Assembly (NCBI GenBank): GCA_949295035.1
Contig: CASFJO010000013.1
Location: 1 to 49,680 of the forward strand
Source of the DNA: an uncultured Gemmiger sp.
Lineage (GTDB): Bacteria > Bacillota > Clostridia > Oscillospirales > Ruminococcaceae
Direction: 5' to 3'
DNA: 49,680 nt
This document shows, in pieces, positions 40,734-48,927 of the stretch. A program made the translations under genes and the position numbers. Positions within the stretch are counted from its first letter, which is position 1; every line of letters begins with the position of its first letter. The notes beneath the pieces are model-generated. The model saw only the letters and a list, made by a program, of their open reading frames with translations. It was not told the origin of the DNA and made no database searches.

Positions 40734-41912
40734 TTACAGGCGGCACAGTTCCTTCAACAGGGTGAAAAAGGCGGTGGAAAGGGTGCGCCGGGCCACCGGA
40801 CCGGCGGTGAGCACCGGGTATTCTCCCAGCAGCTGGTCGCCCGTATACAGACGGACCGTGCCCACCGGAGAATCCGGCTGGACCGGCGCCTCCAGACGTT
40901 CCGGCAAGGTCAGTTCCGCCCGCAGAGAAGCCGCCCCGCCTTTGGGCGCCAGCAGCGCGCCGGGCAATTGGTAGACCAGCGTCACCCGGTCATCATCCCC
41001 CAGGCGGACCGGCAGGGTCAGGGGGGCATTTTCCGGCAGCGGGGCGGCGGCGCTCTCAAAGTTGGCAAAGCCGTAGTCCAGCAGGGTGGTGGCGGCGGCG
41101 AACCGGTCGGCGCTGCTGCCCGCGCCCAGCACCACCGCGATCAGGGACAAGCCGCCCCGGGTGGCGCTGGCGGTGATGCAGATGCCCGCGCCGCTGGTGG
41201 TGCCGGTCTTGAGGCCGGTGATCCCCTCATACCGGCGCAGCAGCTTGTTGGTGTTGACCAGCTGGGTCTCACCGCCCCGCAAACTGTCGGTCCAGATGGT
41301 GGTATACTCGGTGACCTGGGGGTGTTTGGTGAGCATCTCCCGGCTGAGCACCGCCACATCCCGGGCCGTGGAGAGATGCCCGCTGGCGTCCAGGCCGCAG
41401 GCGTTGGCAAAATGGGTACCGGACAGGCCCAGCTCCTGCGCCTTGGCGTTCATCATCTCCACAAAAGCCGCCTCGCTGCCGCCCACATACTCCGCCACCG
41501 CCACCGCCGCGTCGTTGGCGCTGGCCACACAGATGGCCTTGAGCATCTCCTGCAGGGTGAGCTGCTCGCCCGGCTCCAGCCAGATCTGGCTGCCGCCCAT
41601 ATCGTAGGCGTGTTCGCTCACCGGCACGATGTCATCCAGGTGGATGCGGCCGACTTCCAGCGCCTCAAACGTAAGCAGCAGGGTCATCACTTTGGTGATA
41701 GAAGCGATGGGCAGCCGTTCGTCCGGCAGCTTTTCGTATAGGATGGCCCCGGTGGCCTGATCCATGAGCACGGCGGCCCGGCAGGGCACATCGAAATCCG
41801 GCTGCGCGAAGGTAAAGGGCTGCGCGGCGTTTTCTCCGTTTGTTTCGGTGGCGGACACCGGAAGGCCCGCCAGCAGGAGCAGCGCCAGCAGCACCGCGAT
41901 ACATTGTTTCAT
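40734..41912 (-). CDS. D-alanyl-D-alanine carboxypeptidase (PBP5/DacF-like)
   Basis: A 392-residue secreted class C penicillin-binding protein that trims the terminal D-Ala of peptidoglycan stem peptides. A signal peptide ([21 protein letters not shown]) is followed by the S-x-x-K box SITK (serine 71), S-A-N (131-133) and K-T-G (235-237). The C-terminal beta domain is typical of PBP5-type enzymes, and the amphipathic end ([14 protein letters not shown]) fits membrane attachment. GAGGAA precedes ATG 41912. Homologs include DacA, DacB and DacF; no specific one is claimed. Confidence 0.93.
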   Translation of the reverse strand: MKQCIAVLLALLLLAGLPVSATETNGENAAQPFTFAQPDFDVPCRAAVLMDQATGAILYEKLPDERLPIASITKVMTLLLTFEALEVGRIHLDDIVPVSEHAYDMGGSQIWLEPGEQLTLQEMLKAICVASANDAAVAVAEYVGGSEAAFVEMMNAKAQELGLSGTHFANACGLDASGHLSTARDVAVLSREMLTKHPQVTEYTTIWTDSLRGGETQLVNTNKLLRRYEGITGLKTGTTSGAGICITASATRGGLSLIAVVLGAGSSADRFAAATTLLDYGFANFESAAAPLPENAPLTLPVRLGDDDRVTLVYQLPGALLAPKGGAASLRAELTLPERLEAPVQPDSPVGTVRLYTGDQLLGEYPVLTAGPVARRTLSTAFFTLLKELCRL

Positions 41913-41942
41913 GATGCGTTCCTCACTTCCCCGTTGATCTTT

Positions 41943-41970
41943 ATCGTATGTATATGGGACAGGGCTGCAA
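41943..41970 (-). promoter_or_regulatory. Candidate promoter of the carboxypeptidase gene
   Basis: On the minus strand TTGCAG (41970-41965), a 16-bp spacer and TACGAT (41948-41943). The match is partial. Confidence 0.4.
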
Positions 41971-41987
41971 ATTAGTCATACGGGCGG

Positions 41988-42016
41988 TTGTGCCGGCGCG
42001 CGGATTCCGGTATAAT
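41988..42016 (+). promoter_or_regulatory. mtaB promoter
   Basis: TTGTGC (41988-41993), a 17-bp spacer and TATAAT (42011-42016), about 57 bases before the start. Confidence 0.8.
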
Positions 42017-42072
42017 AAGGTAGGGCACGGACGCGAGCCGTCCGCCCCAATCCCATTTTGCGAGGAAACACT

Positions 42073-43371
42073 ATGCGCGTAAGTTTTTATACGCTGGGCT
42101 GCAAGGTGAACCAGAACGAGACCGGGGCCCTGCAGCAGCTGTTCTGCCAGAACGGCTATACCCTGGCCGGAAAGGATGAACCGGCGGACGTTTATATCGT
42201 GAACAGCTGCACCGTGACCGCGGGTGGCGACAAAAAAAGCCGTCAGTGGCTGCGGCGGGCCAAGCGGGAGAATCCCGGCGCCGTGACGGTACTGACCGGC
42301 TGTTACCCCCAGGCTTTTCCCGATGAGGCGGCCGCCGTGGAGGAGGCCGATCTTGTGACCGGCAGCACCGACCGGCGAGGTCTGCTGGAACGGGTGCAGC
42401 GGGTGCTGGACAGTGGTGAGCGGCTGGTGGAGATCGCCCCTCACCAGCGGGGCGAAGCGTTTGAGGAACTGCCCATGGAGCGGTTCGAGGGGCACACCCG
42501 GGCCTTTCTCAAGGTGGAGGACGGCTGCGACCGGCAGTGCGCCTACTGTGTGATCCCCCGCGCCCGGGGGCGGGTGCGCAGCCGCAGCGAGACCAGCATT
42601 CTGGCGGAGCTGCGCACCCTGGCCGGCGCCGGCTATCGGGAGGCGGTGCTGGCGGGCATCAACCTGTCCAGCTACGGCAAGGACACCGGCTCCACCCTGG
42701 CCCGGCTGACCGCCGCCTGCGGGCAGGTGGAGGGCATCCGGCGCATCCGGCTGGGCAGCCTGGAGCCGGATCTCATGACCGACGACGAGATCGGCATCCT
42801 GGCCGGGGTGGGCAGCCTCTGCCCTCAGTTCCACCTCTCGCTGCAAAGCGGCTGCGACGCCACCCTGCGGCGGATGCGCCGGATCTACGACACGGCCCAA
42901 TACCGGGCGGTGGCGGACAAGCTGCGGGCGGCCTTTGACGGCGATGCAAGCTTTACCACCGACGTGATCGTGGGCTTCCCCGGTGAGACCGAGGAGGAAT
43001 TTCGCCAGAGCCTGGCGTTTGTGGAGTCCTTCGGCTTTTTGAAGGTACACGTGTTCCCCTACTCCGCCCGGCCGGGCACCCCGGCAGCGGAATTTCCCGG
43101 CCAGATCCCGGAGGCGGAAAAAGCCGCCCGGGTGCGCCGGATGCAGCAGGCGGCGGACGCGGCCCGGGCCCGGCTGGCGGCGGCCATGAAGGGCCGCCGG
43201 GAAGAGGTGCTGCTGGAGAAACCCCTGTCGGCCACCCTGTTCACCGGTTACACCCGGCTGTACCTGCCGGTGGTGGTGAGTGCGCCCGGCCACACCGGCG
43301 GCGACGTGATACCGGTGGAACTGGGCCCCTGGGAGGGGGAGCACAGCCGCGCCCGGCTGGCGGCCTACTGA
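42073..43371 (+). CDS. mtaB: tRNA threonylcarbamoyladenosine methylthiotransferase MtaB
   Basis: A 432-residue radical SAM methylthiotransferase that converts t6A37 to ms2t6A37 in tRNAs reading ANN codons. The N-terminal UPF0004 domain begins MRVSFYTLGCKVNQNETGAL (cysteine 10 is a cluster ligand; two more lie in VNSCTVTAGG and GCYPQAF), the radical SAM cluster motif is CDRQCAYCVIPRARGR (C-x3-C-x2-C), and a TRAM-like C-terminal domain follows. This subset is MtaB rather than MiaB or RimO by the GCKVNQNET opening. The start at 42073 follows GCGAGG; it is monocistronic. Confidence 0.95.
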   Translation: MRVSFYTLGCKVNQNETGALQQLFCQNGYTLAGKDEPADVYIVNSCTVTAGGDKKSRQWLRRAKRENPGAVTVLTGCYPQAFPDEAAAVEEADLVTGSTDRRGLLERVQRVLDSGERLVEIAPHQRGEAFEELPMERFEGHTRAFLKVEDGCDRQCAYCVIPRARGRVRSRSETSILAELRTLAGAGYREAVLAGINLSSYGKDTGSTLARLTAACGQVEGIRRIRLGSLEPDLMTDDEIGILAGVGSLCPQFHLSLQSGCDATLRRMRRIYDTAQYRAVADKLRAAFDGDASFTTDVIVGFPGETEEEFRQSLAFVESFGFLKVHVFPYSARPGTPAAEFPGQIPEAEKAARVRRMQQAADAARARLAAAMKGRREEVLLEKPLSATLFTGYTRLYLPVVVSAPGHTGGDVIPVELGPWEGEHSRARLAAY

Positions 43372-43413
43372 GCAGAATCCCGCAAAACCACCAAAGAAAC
43401 CTCGCTTTGCCTC

Positions 43414-43442
43414 TTGGCGGCGGGCGGGTTTTATGTTATTCT
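43414..43442 (+). promoter_or_regulatory. Candidate hydrogenase promoter
   Basis: TTGGCG (43414-43419), a 17-bp spacer and TATTCT (43437-43442). The match is moderate. No Rex operator (TTGTTAANNNNNTTAACAA type) is visible nearby. Confidence 0.4.
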
Positions 43443-43477
43443 TTTGACGAGACCCGAAGTGTGAAAGGAGTACCACC

Positions 43478-44986
43478 ATGCGAGGAATCTACACCCCCGT
43501 GATCGACATTCGCCGCAAGGTCTTTACCGAAGTGGCCCGGATGTCCTACGAAGGCGGAAACTACGCGGAGAAGATGACCGCCCTGCCCTTCAAGATCGTG
43601 CCCGGTGAGATCGGAAAACTGCGGCACAACATCTTTCTGGAACGGGCGATCGTGAGCGAGCGCATCCGGCTGGCCATGGGCCTGCCCCTGCGCCCGGTGG
43701 ACACCCAGATGCCCGCCAGCGCCGGCGTGGAGCACAGCGCCATCGCCGAAAAATACTACGATCCCCCGCTGATCAACGTGATCAAGTTTGCCTGCAACAG
43801 CTGCCCGGAGAAACTGGTCAAGGTGACCGCCATGTGCCAGGGCTGTCTGGCCCACCCCTGCCAGGAGGTCTGCCCCAAGAAGGCGATCTCGTTCCGCAAC
43901 GGGCTCAGCCACATCGACCAGGATCTGTGCATCAAGTGCGGCAAGTGCGTGGACGCCTGCCCCTACCATGCCATCGTGAAGATGGAGCGGCCCTGCGCCC
44001 AGGCCTGCGGCATGAACGCCATCAAATCGGACGAGTTCGGCCGCGCCGAGATCGACTACGACAAGTGCGTGTCCTGCGGCATGTGCCTGGTAAACTGCCC
44101 CTTTGGCGCCATCTCGGACAAGGGCCAGATCTTCCAGCTGATCCAGTCCATCCAGCAGGGCGACCGGGTGTTTGCCATCCTGGCGCCGGCCTTCATCAAC
44201 CAGTTCCCCGGCCTGACCCCGGAAAAGTTCAAGGCCGCCATGAAGCAGCTGGGCTTTGACGACGTGGTAGAAGTGGCCATCGGCGCTGACCTGTGTACTG
44301 TGGAAGAGGCCAAGGACTTCCTGCGCGAGGTGCCGGAACACCAGCCCTTCATGGCTACCAGCTGCTGCCCCTCCTGGAGCGTGATGGCCAAGAAGCTGTT
44401 CCCGGAACTGGCCCACTGCATCAGCATGGCCATGACCCCCATGGTGTTGACCGCCCGTCTGCTGAAAAAGCAGCACAAGAACATCAAGGTGGCCTTTATC
44501 GGGCCCTGCTCCGCCAAAAAGCTGGAGGCGAGCCGCCGCACCGTGCGCAGCGATGTGGACTTTGTACTGACCTTTGAGGAACTGATGGGAATGTTTGAGG
44601 CCCGCGAGGTGGACTTTGACATTCTGGAGGACGAGGGCGGCCTGGACCGGGGCACTGCCGCGGGCCGCGGCTTTGCCGTGAGCGGCGGCGTGGCGCAGGC
44701 GGTGGCCGACGCCATCCACCGGATGGACCCGGACCGGGAGGTCAAGATCGCCAGCGCTCAGGGCCTGGCCGAGTGCAAAAAGCTGCTGATGATGGCCAAG
44801 GCCGGCAAGTACAACGGTTATCTGCTGGAGGGCATGGGCTGCCCCGGCGGCTGCATCGCCGGCGCCGGCACCCTGGCGGACCCGGCCAAGACCGCCGCCA
44901 TCCTGGCCAAGTACAAAAAAGAAGCCAAGCTGCAGGACGCGGTGGACAGCCCCTATGAGATCACGCTGGATTTCCTGCACGACTGA
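43478..44986 (+). CDS. [FeFe] hydrogenase, group-B-like, monomeric
   Basis: A 502-residue enzyme that makes or uses H2. The N-terminal third carries ferredoxin-like clusters: CQGCLAHPCQEVCP (120-133), CIKCGKCVDACP (151-162) and CVSCGMCLVNCP (197-208), with extra cysteines before and between. The H-cluster motifs are L1 TSCCPSW (294-300), L2 GPCSAKK (342-348) and L3 EGMGCPGGC (451-459), so all four cluster-bridging cysteines are present. The L2 opening G-P-C rather than M-P-C and the N-terminal domain without a 2Fe-2S unit point to the group B subtype. AAAGGAG precedes ATG 43478. The maturases HydE, HydF and HydG are not in the window. It probably disposes of electrons during fermentation. Confidence 0.93.
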   Translation: MRGIYTPVIDIRRKVFTEVARMSYEGGNYAEKMTALPFKIVPGEIGKLRHNIFLERAIVSERIRLAMGLPLRPVDTQMPASAGVEHSAIAEKYYDPPLINVIKFACNSCPEKLVKVTAMCQGCLAHPCQEVCPKKAISFRNGLSHIDQDLCIKCGKCVDACPYHAIVKMERPCAQACGMNAIKSDEFGRAEIDYDKCVSCGMCLVNCPFGAISDKGQIFQLIQSIQQGDRVFAILAPAFINQFPGLTPEKFKAAMKQLGFDDVVEVAIGADLCTVEEAKDFLREVPEHQPFMATSCCPSWSVMAKKLFPELAHCISMAMTPMVLTARLLKKQHKNIKVAFIGPCSAKKLEASRRTVRSDVDFVLTFEELMGMFEAREVDFDILEDEGGLDRGTAAGRGFAVSGGVAQAVADAIHRMDPDREVKIASAQGLAECKKLLMMAKAGKYNGYLLEGMGCPGGCIAGAGTLADPAKTAAILAKYKKEAKLQDAVDSPYEITLDFLHD

Positions 44987-45006
44987 CGAAATGCTCCTGT
45001 AAGACA

Positions 45007-45043
45007 GAAGGCCCCCGGTGCGCTGTATGCACCGGGGGTCTTC
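45007..45043. terminator. Hairpin between convergent hydrogenase and glnN
   Basis: GAAGGCCCCCGGTGC (45007-45021) pairs with GCACCGGGGGTCTTC (45029-45043). The T run is poor on both strands, but the stem is strong and lies between convergent genes. Confidence 0.65.
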
Positions 45044-45137
45044 CGCTTGAAAGGAAAAATGAGAAATATGAAAACAGGGTGCGGGGCCAGGCAGCGGTCA
45101 GGGGGAACACTGCCGACCGCCGGCCCGCGCCCCGTTC

Positions 45138-47216
45138 TCAAACATAAAAGAGCATGTCGCTGTAGGTAGGCAGCGGCCACAGAGAGCGGTCGACCGTCTG
45201 CTCCAGCTTGTCGGCCGGGGTGCGCACCGCGGCCATGGCGGGCAGCACCTTGTCGGCGCAATACTGCGCCAGGCCGGTCACGTCCTGCGGCATAGCCTCC
45301 ACGCAGGCGTACAGCGCGTCCGCCGCGGCAAGCATCTCGCCGGTGAGGCTGCTCACCTGGCTGGTGAGCGCGGTCTCGGCGGGCGCTTCGATGCCCAGGG
45401 CCTTCTTGGCGCTCACGCCGGCGGCCAGGCTGTTGGAATATTTGATGCAGGCCGGGGCGATCTGCTGACGGATCAGATCCAGCAGGGTCAGCGCCTCGAT
45501 GCGGATGGCCTTGCCGTACTCGTCCAGCAGGATCTCCTCTCGGGAGGCGATCTCCTCGCGGGTGTAGATGCCGTGGCGGGCAAACAGCGCCACATTCTTT
45601 TCATCGGTGTAGTGTACCAGGGCCTCGGGGGTGGTGCGGAAGTTGCACAGACCCCGGCGCTCGGCCTCCACCGGCCATTCCTCGCCGTAACCGTTGCCGT
45701 TGAACAGGACCCGCTCGTGGGCCGCCAGTTCCCGGCGGATCAGGGTCAGCAGATCCTTCTGGAAGTCGGCGCTTGCCTCCAGTTCGTCGGCGTACTGGCC
45801 CAGCGCGTCGGCCACCGCGGTGTTGAGCATCACGTTGGTGCAGGCGATGTTGAAGGAAGAGCCCGGCATCCGGAACTCAAATTTGTTGCCGGTAAAGGCG
45901 AAGGGGCTGGTGCGGTTGCGGTCGGATGTATCCCGGGGCAGATTGGGCAGTACCACGGCGCCGGTGTCCAGCACGGTGGGCGCGTTGCTCTGGCAGGGGC
46001 CGGTGCCCTTGATCAGGCAGTCGATCACCGCCTGCAGTTCGTCGCCCACATACACCGAAATGATGGCCGGAGGCGCCTCGTTGGCGCCCAGACGGTGGTC
46101 GTTGCCGGCGCTGGCCACGCTGATGCGCAGCAGGTCCTGGTACTCATCCACCGCCTTGATCACTGCGGTCAGGAACAGCAGGAACTGGGTATTCTCCGCA
46201 GGGGTGGAGCCGGGGTCCAGCAGGTTCTCGCCCTTGTCGGTGCTGATGCTCCAGTTGTTGTGCTTGCCGCTTCCGTTGACCCCCTCGAAGGGTTTTTCGT
46301 GCAGCAGGCAGGCAAAACCATGCCGATCAGCCACCTTCTTCATGACCTCCATGGTCAGCTGGTTGGCGTCAGTGGCAATGTTGGCGGTGGCAAAAATGGG
46401 AGCCATCTCATGCTGGCAGGGGGCCACCTCGTTGTGTTCGGTCTTGGCCAGGATGCCCAGCTTCCACAGCTCGGCGTCCAGATCCTCCATGAAGGCTTTG
46501 ACCCGCGGCCGCAGCGAACCGAAGTAGTGATCCTCCAGTTCCTGGCCCTTGGGGGCGGGAGCGCCCACCAGGGTGCGGCCGGTGAGGATCAGGTCGGGGC
46601 GGCAGGCATAGTCCTGCTTGTTGATGAGGAAGTACTCCTGTTCCGGCCCGATGGTGGCGGTGACCCGGCAAACTTTTTTGCCGAACAGGCCCAACACCCG
46701 CACCGCCTGACGGCTCAGCGCCTCCATGCTGCGCAGAAGCGGGGTCTTTTTGTCCAGCACCTGGCCGGTGTAACTGCAGAAAGCGGTGGGGATGCAGAGG
46801 GTGTCATCCTTGATAAAGGCGTAGCTGGTGGGATCCCAGGCGGTGTAGCCCCGGGCCTCGAAGGTAGCCCGCAGACCGCCGGAGGGGAAGCTGGACGCGT
46901 CCGGTTCCCCTTTCACCAGTTCCTTGCCGGAAAAGTCCATAATAACGCCGCCATCCCCGCAGGGGCTGATAAAGCTGTCGTGTTTCTCGGCGGTGACGCC
47001 GGTCATGGGCTGGAACCAGTGGGTGAAATGGGTAGCCCCCTTGCTCACAGCCCAGTCCTTCATGCAGGTAGCCACCACGTTGGCCACATCCAAATCCAGC
47101 GGAGCCCCCCGCTGGATGGTGTTCTTCAGGGAGCGGTATACATCTTTGGGCAGGTGCGCCCGCATCACCTTGTCATTGAATACCATACTGCCAAACAGTT
47201 CCGGTACGTTCTGCAT
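45138..47216 (-). CDS. glnN: Glutamine synthetase type III
   Basis: A 692-residue GlnN-type enzyme that makes glutamine from glutamate, ammonia and ATP. Type III is identified by its size (about 690-730) and by motifs such as [34 protein letters not shown] and [12 protein letters not shown]; the glutamate/ATP site and the metal-binding glutamates are present. The C-terminal arm (about 600-692) is the type III helical extension. AAAGGAG precedes ATG 47216, 36 bp after asnA, so they are probably co-transcribed. No regulator is adjacent. Confidence 0.96.
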   Translation of the reverse strand: MQNVPELFGSMVFNDKVMRAHLPKDVYRSLKNTIQRGAPLDLDVANVVATCMKDWAVSKGATHFTHWFQPMTGVTAEKHDSFISPCGDGGVIMDFSGKELVKGEPDASSFPSGGLRATFEARGYTAWDPTSYAFIKDDTLCIPTAFCSYTGQVLDKKTPLLRSMEALSRQAVRVLGLFGKKVCRVTATIGPEQEYFLINKQDYACRPDLILTGRTLVGAPAPKGQELEDHYFGSLRPRVKAFMEDLDAELWKLGILAKTEHNEVAPCQHEMAPIFATANIATDANQLTMEVMKKVADRHGFACLLHEKPFEGVNGSGKHNNWSISTDKGENLLDPGSTPAENTQFLLFLTAVIKAVDEYQDLLRISVASAGNDHRLGANEAPPAIISVYVGDELQAVIDCLIKGTGPCQSNAPTVLDTGAVVLPNLPRDTSDRNRTSPFAFTGNKFEFRMPGSSFNIACTNVMLNTAVADALGQYADELEASADFQKDLLTLIRRELAAHERVLFNGNGYGEEWPVEAERRGLCNFRTTPEALVHYTDEKNVALFARHGIYTREEIASREEILLDEYGKAIRIEALTLLDLIRQQIAPACIKYSNSLAAGVSAKKALGIEAPAETALTSQVSSLTGEMLAAADALYACVEAMPQDVTGLAQYCADKVLPAMAAVRTPADKLEQTVDRSLWPLPTYSDMLFYV

Positions 47217-47252
47217 ACTAGATCTCTCCTTTCCCTTTCTGACGCGGCTGGT

Positions 47253-48251
47253 TTACAGCAGCTGGATACCCTCTTGCGCGCAGGCACGGATCATATCCTC
47301 CGGCCACAGACTTACCTGCACCTCGCCGATATGAGCCTTGCCCAGAAGCAGCATGCACAGCCGGCTCTGGCCGATGCCGCCGCCCATGGTCAGGGGCAGG
47401 GTGCCGTCCAGCACGCCCTTGTGGAAGGGCAGCGCCAGGCGCTCGGGGCAACCGGCGGCTTCACACTGGATGCGCATACGGTCGGCGTCCACCCGGATAC
47501 CCATGCTGGACACCTCAAACGCGTGGCCCAGGGTGCTGTTCCAGAACAGGATATCGCCGTTCATGGTCCAGTCATCGTAGTCGGGGGCGCGACCGTCATG
47601 CTTTCCGCCGCTCTTGAGCGGGCCGCCGATCTGCATCACAAAGGCGGTAGGATGATCCTTCAGCCAGGCATCCTCCCGCTCCTTCGGGGTCAGGCCGGGC
47701 CAGCGATCCTCCAGTTCCTGGGTGGTGACAAAGCTGACCTCGCGGGACAGTTCCACCGTAAGGGCGGGGTATTCCTTTTTCACCGCGTCCAGAGTGTCGC
47801 AGACGGCCGCCACGATCTGGCGCACCGTCTCCTTCAGATACTCGACGGTACGGGTCTCCCGGGTGATGACCTTCTCCCAGTCCCACTGGTCCACATAGAC
47901 CGAATGCAGGGCGTCCAGCTCTTCATCCCGGCGGATGGCGTTCATATCGGTGTACAGGCCGGTACCGGCGGCAAAACCGTAGCGGCCCAGAGCCATGCGT
48001 TTCCATTTGGCCAGGCTGTGCACCACCTGGGCGGCGGGCAGCGAGGGAATGGCCGGAATGTCGAAGGACACCGGACGTTCCACGCCGTTCAGATCGTCGT
48101 TCAGGCCGGTGGAAGGATCCACGAACAGGGGCGCGGTGACCCGGGAAAGGGACAGCCGCTCAGACAGGTTCTGCTGGAAGGTCTGCTTGACAAAGCCAAT
48201 AGCTTTCTGGGTATCATACAGGCTCAAAACGGATGTGTACGCTTTTTTCAT
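47253..48251 (-). CDS. asnA: Aspartate-ammonia ligase AsnA
   Basis: A 332-residue AsnA that makes asparagine from aspartate, ammonia and ATP using free ammonium (not glutamine). The opening YDTQKAIGFVKQTFQQNLS, ASN-synthetase core VDQWDWEKVI, KSGGKHDGRAPDYDDW and the late TMGGGIGQSRLCMLLL (class II synthetase-like motif 3) are clear. AAGGAGG precedes ATG 48251. It follows hisH by 13 bp and precedes glnN, so ammonia-using genes are grouped. Confidence 0.97.
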   Translation of the reverse strand: MKKAYTSVLSLYDTQKAIGFVKQTFQQNLSERLSLSRVTAPLFVDPSTGLNDDLNGVERPVSFDIPAIPSLPAAQVVHSLAKWKRMALGRYGFAAGTGLYTDMNAIRRDEELDALHSVYVDQWDWEKVITRETRTVEYLKETVRQIVAAVCDTLDAVKKEYPALTVELSREVSFVTTQELEDRWPGLTPKEREDAWLKDHPTAFVMQIGGPLKSGGKHDGRAPDYDDWTMNGDILFWNSTLGHAFEVSSMGIRVDADRMRIQCEAAGCPERLALPFHKGVLDGTLPLTMGGGIGQSRLCMLLLGKAHIGEVQVSLWPEDMIRACAQEGIQLL

Positions 48252-48264
48252 AGGTCATTCCTCC

Positions 48265-48927
48265 TTATTCCAAAGCCGGGGTCCCTGCCAGGCTAACAAA
48301 CGCCCGCAGGATACTCAGCCCGGTTTCTGCGCTTTTTTCCGGGTGAAACTGCACACCGGTCACGTTGCCGCGGCGTACCGCCGCGCAAACACGGCGGCCG
48401 CCGTACAGGGTATCGGCCAGCCGGTCCGTCTCGCAGGCGGGCACGGCGGCAAAGCTGTGTACAAAGTAGACCTCCTCCCCCGGCCGGATATCGGCCAGAA
48501 GCGAGCCGGCAAAGCCGGACGGTACGGCGGGGATCAGGCCGCTCCACCCCACGTGGGGCACCCGCAGAGGATTTCCCTCCGCGTCCTGGCGGGGCAGCGG
48601 CTCCACCGTGCCGGGGATCAGGCCCAGGCCGGGGGTCACGCCGTCCTCGCAGCCGGTATCGAAGAGCATCTGCATCCCGAGGCAGATGCCCAGCAGCGGC
48701 ACGCCGGCGGTGGCCTTTTCCCGGATGGGGCCCTCCAGGCCGTCGGCCCGAAGGCGAGCCATGCCGTCCGCGAAGGAACCTACGCCCGGAAGCACCAGCG
48801 CGGCAGCTTTTCGGATGCTGTCGGGGCCGGCGGCAAAGACCGCTTCCGCGCCGCAGAACTCCAGTGCCCGGCGCACGCTGAGCAGATTGCCCCGGCCATA
48901 GTCGATGATGGTCACGACCGGCCGCAT
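48265..48927 (-). CDS. HisH-like glutamine amidotransferase
   Basis: A 220-residue class I glutaminase that makes ammonia for its cyclase partner. The active triad is complete: cysteine in GICLGMQML, and histidine and glutamate in GVQFHPEKS. The opening VVTIIDYGRGNLLSVRRAL is typical of HisH. The start at 48927 follows GGAGGTGAG and overlaps the 3' end of the HisF2-like gene by 16 bp, so the two are coupled. With an apparently HisF2-type partner and no other his genes nearby, it may serve a non-histidine amidation rather than IGP synthesis; this is inferred. Confidence 0.88.
   Translation of the reverse strand: MRPVVTIIDYGRGNLLSVRRALEFCGAEAVFAAGPDSIRKAAALVLPGVGSFADGMARLRADGLEGPIREKATAGVPLLGICLGMQMLFDTGCEDGVTPGLGLIPGTVEPLPRQDAEGNPLRVPHVGWSGLIPAVPSGFAGSLLADIRPGEEVYFVHSFAAVPACETDRLADTLYGGRRVCAAVRRGNVTGVQFHPEKSAETGLSILRAFVSLAGTPALE

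Noticed and set aside
45573-48296. A 907-codon open frame on the plus strand opposite glnN and asnA
   Set aside because: High GC3 removes stops from the opposite strand. The translation is low-complexity and rich in G, Q, H and L with no domain, while both minus-strand genes are certain.
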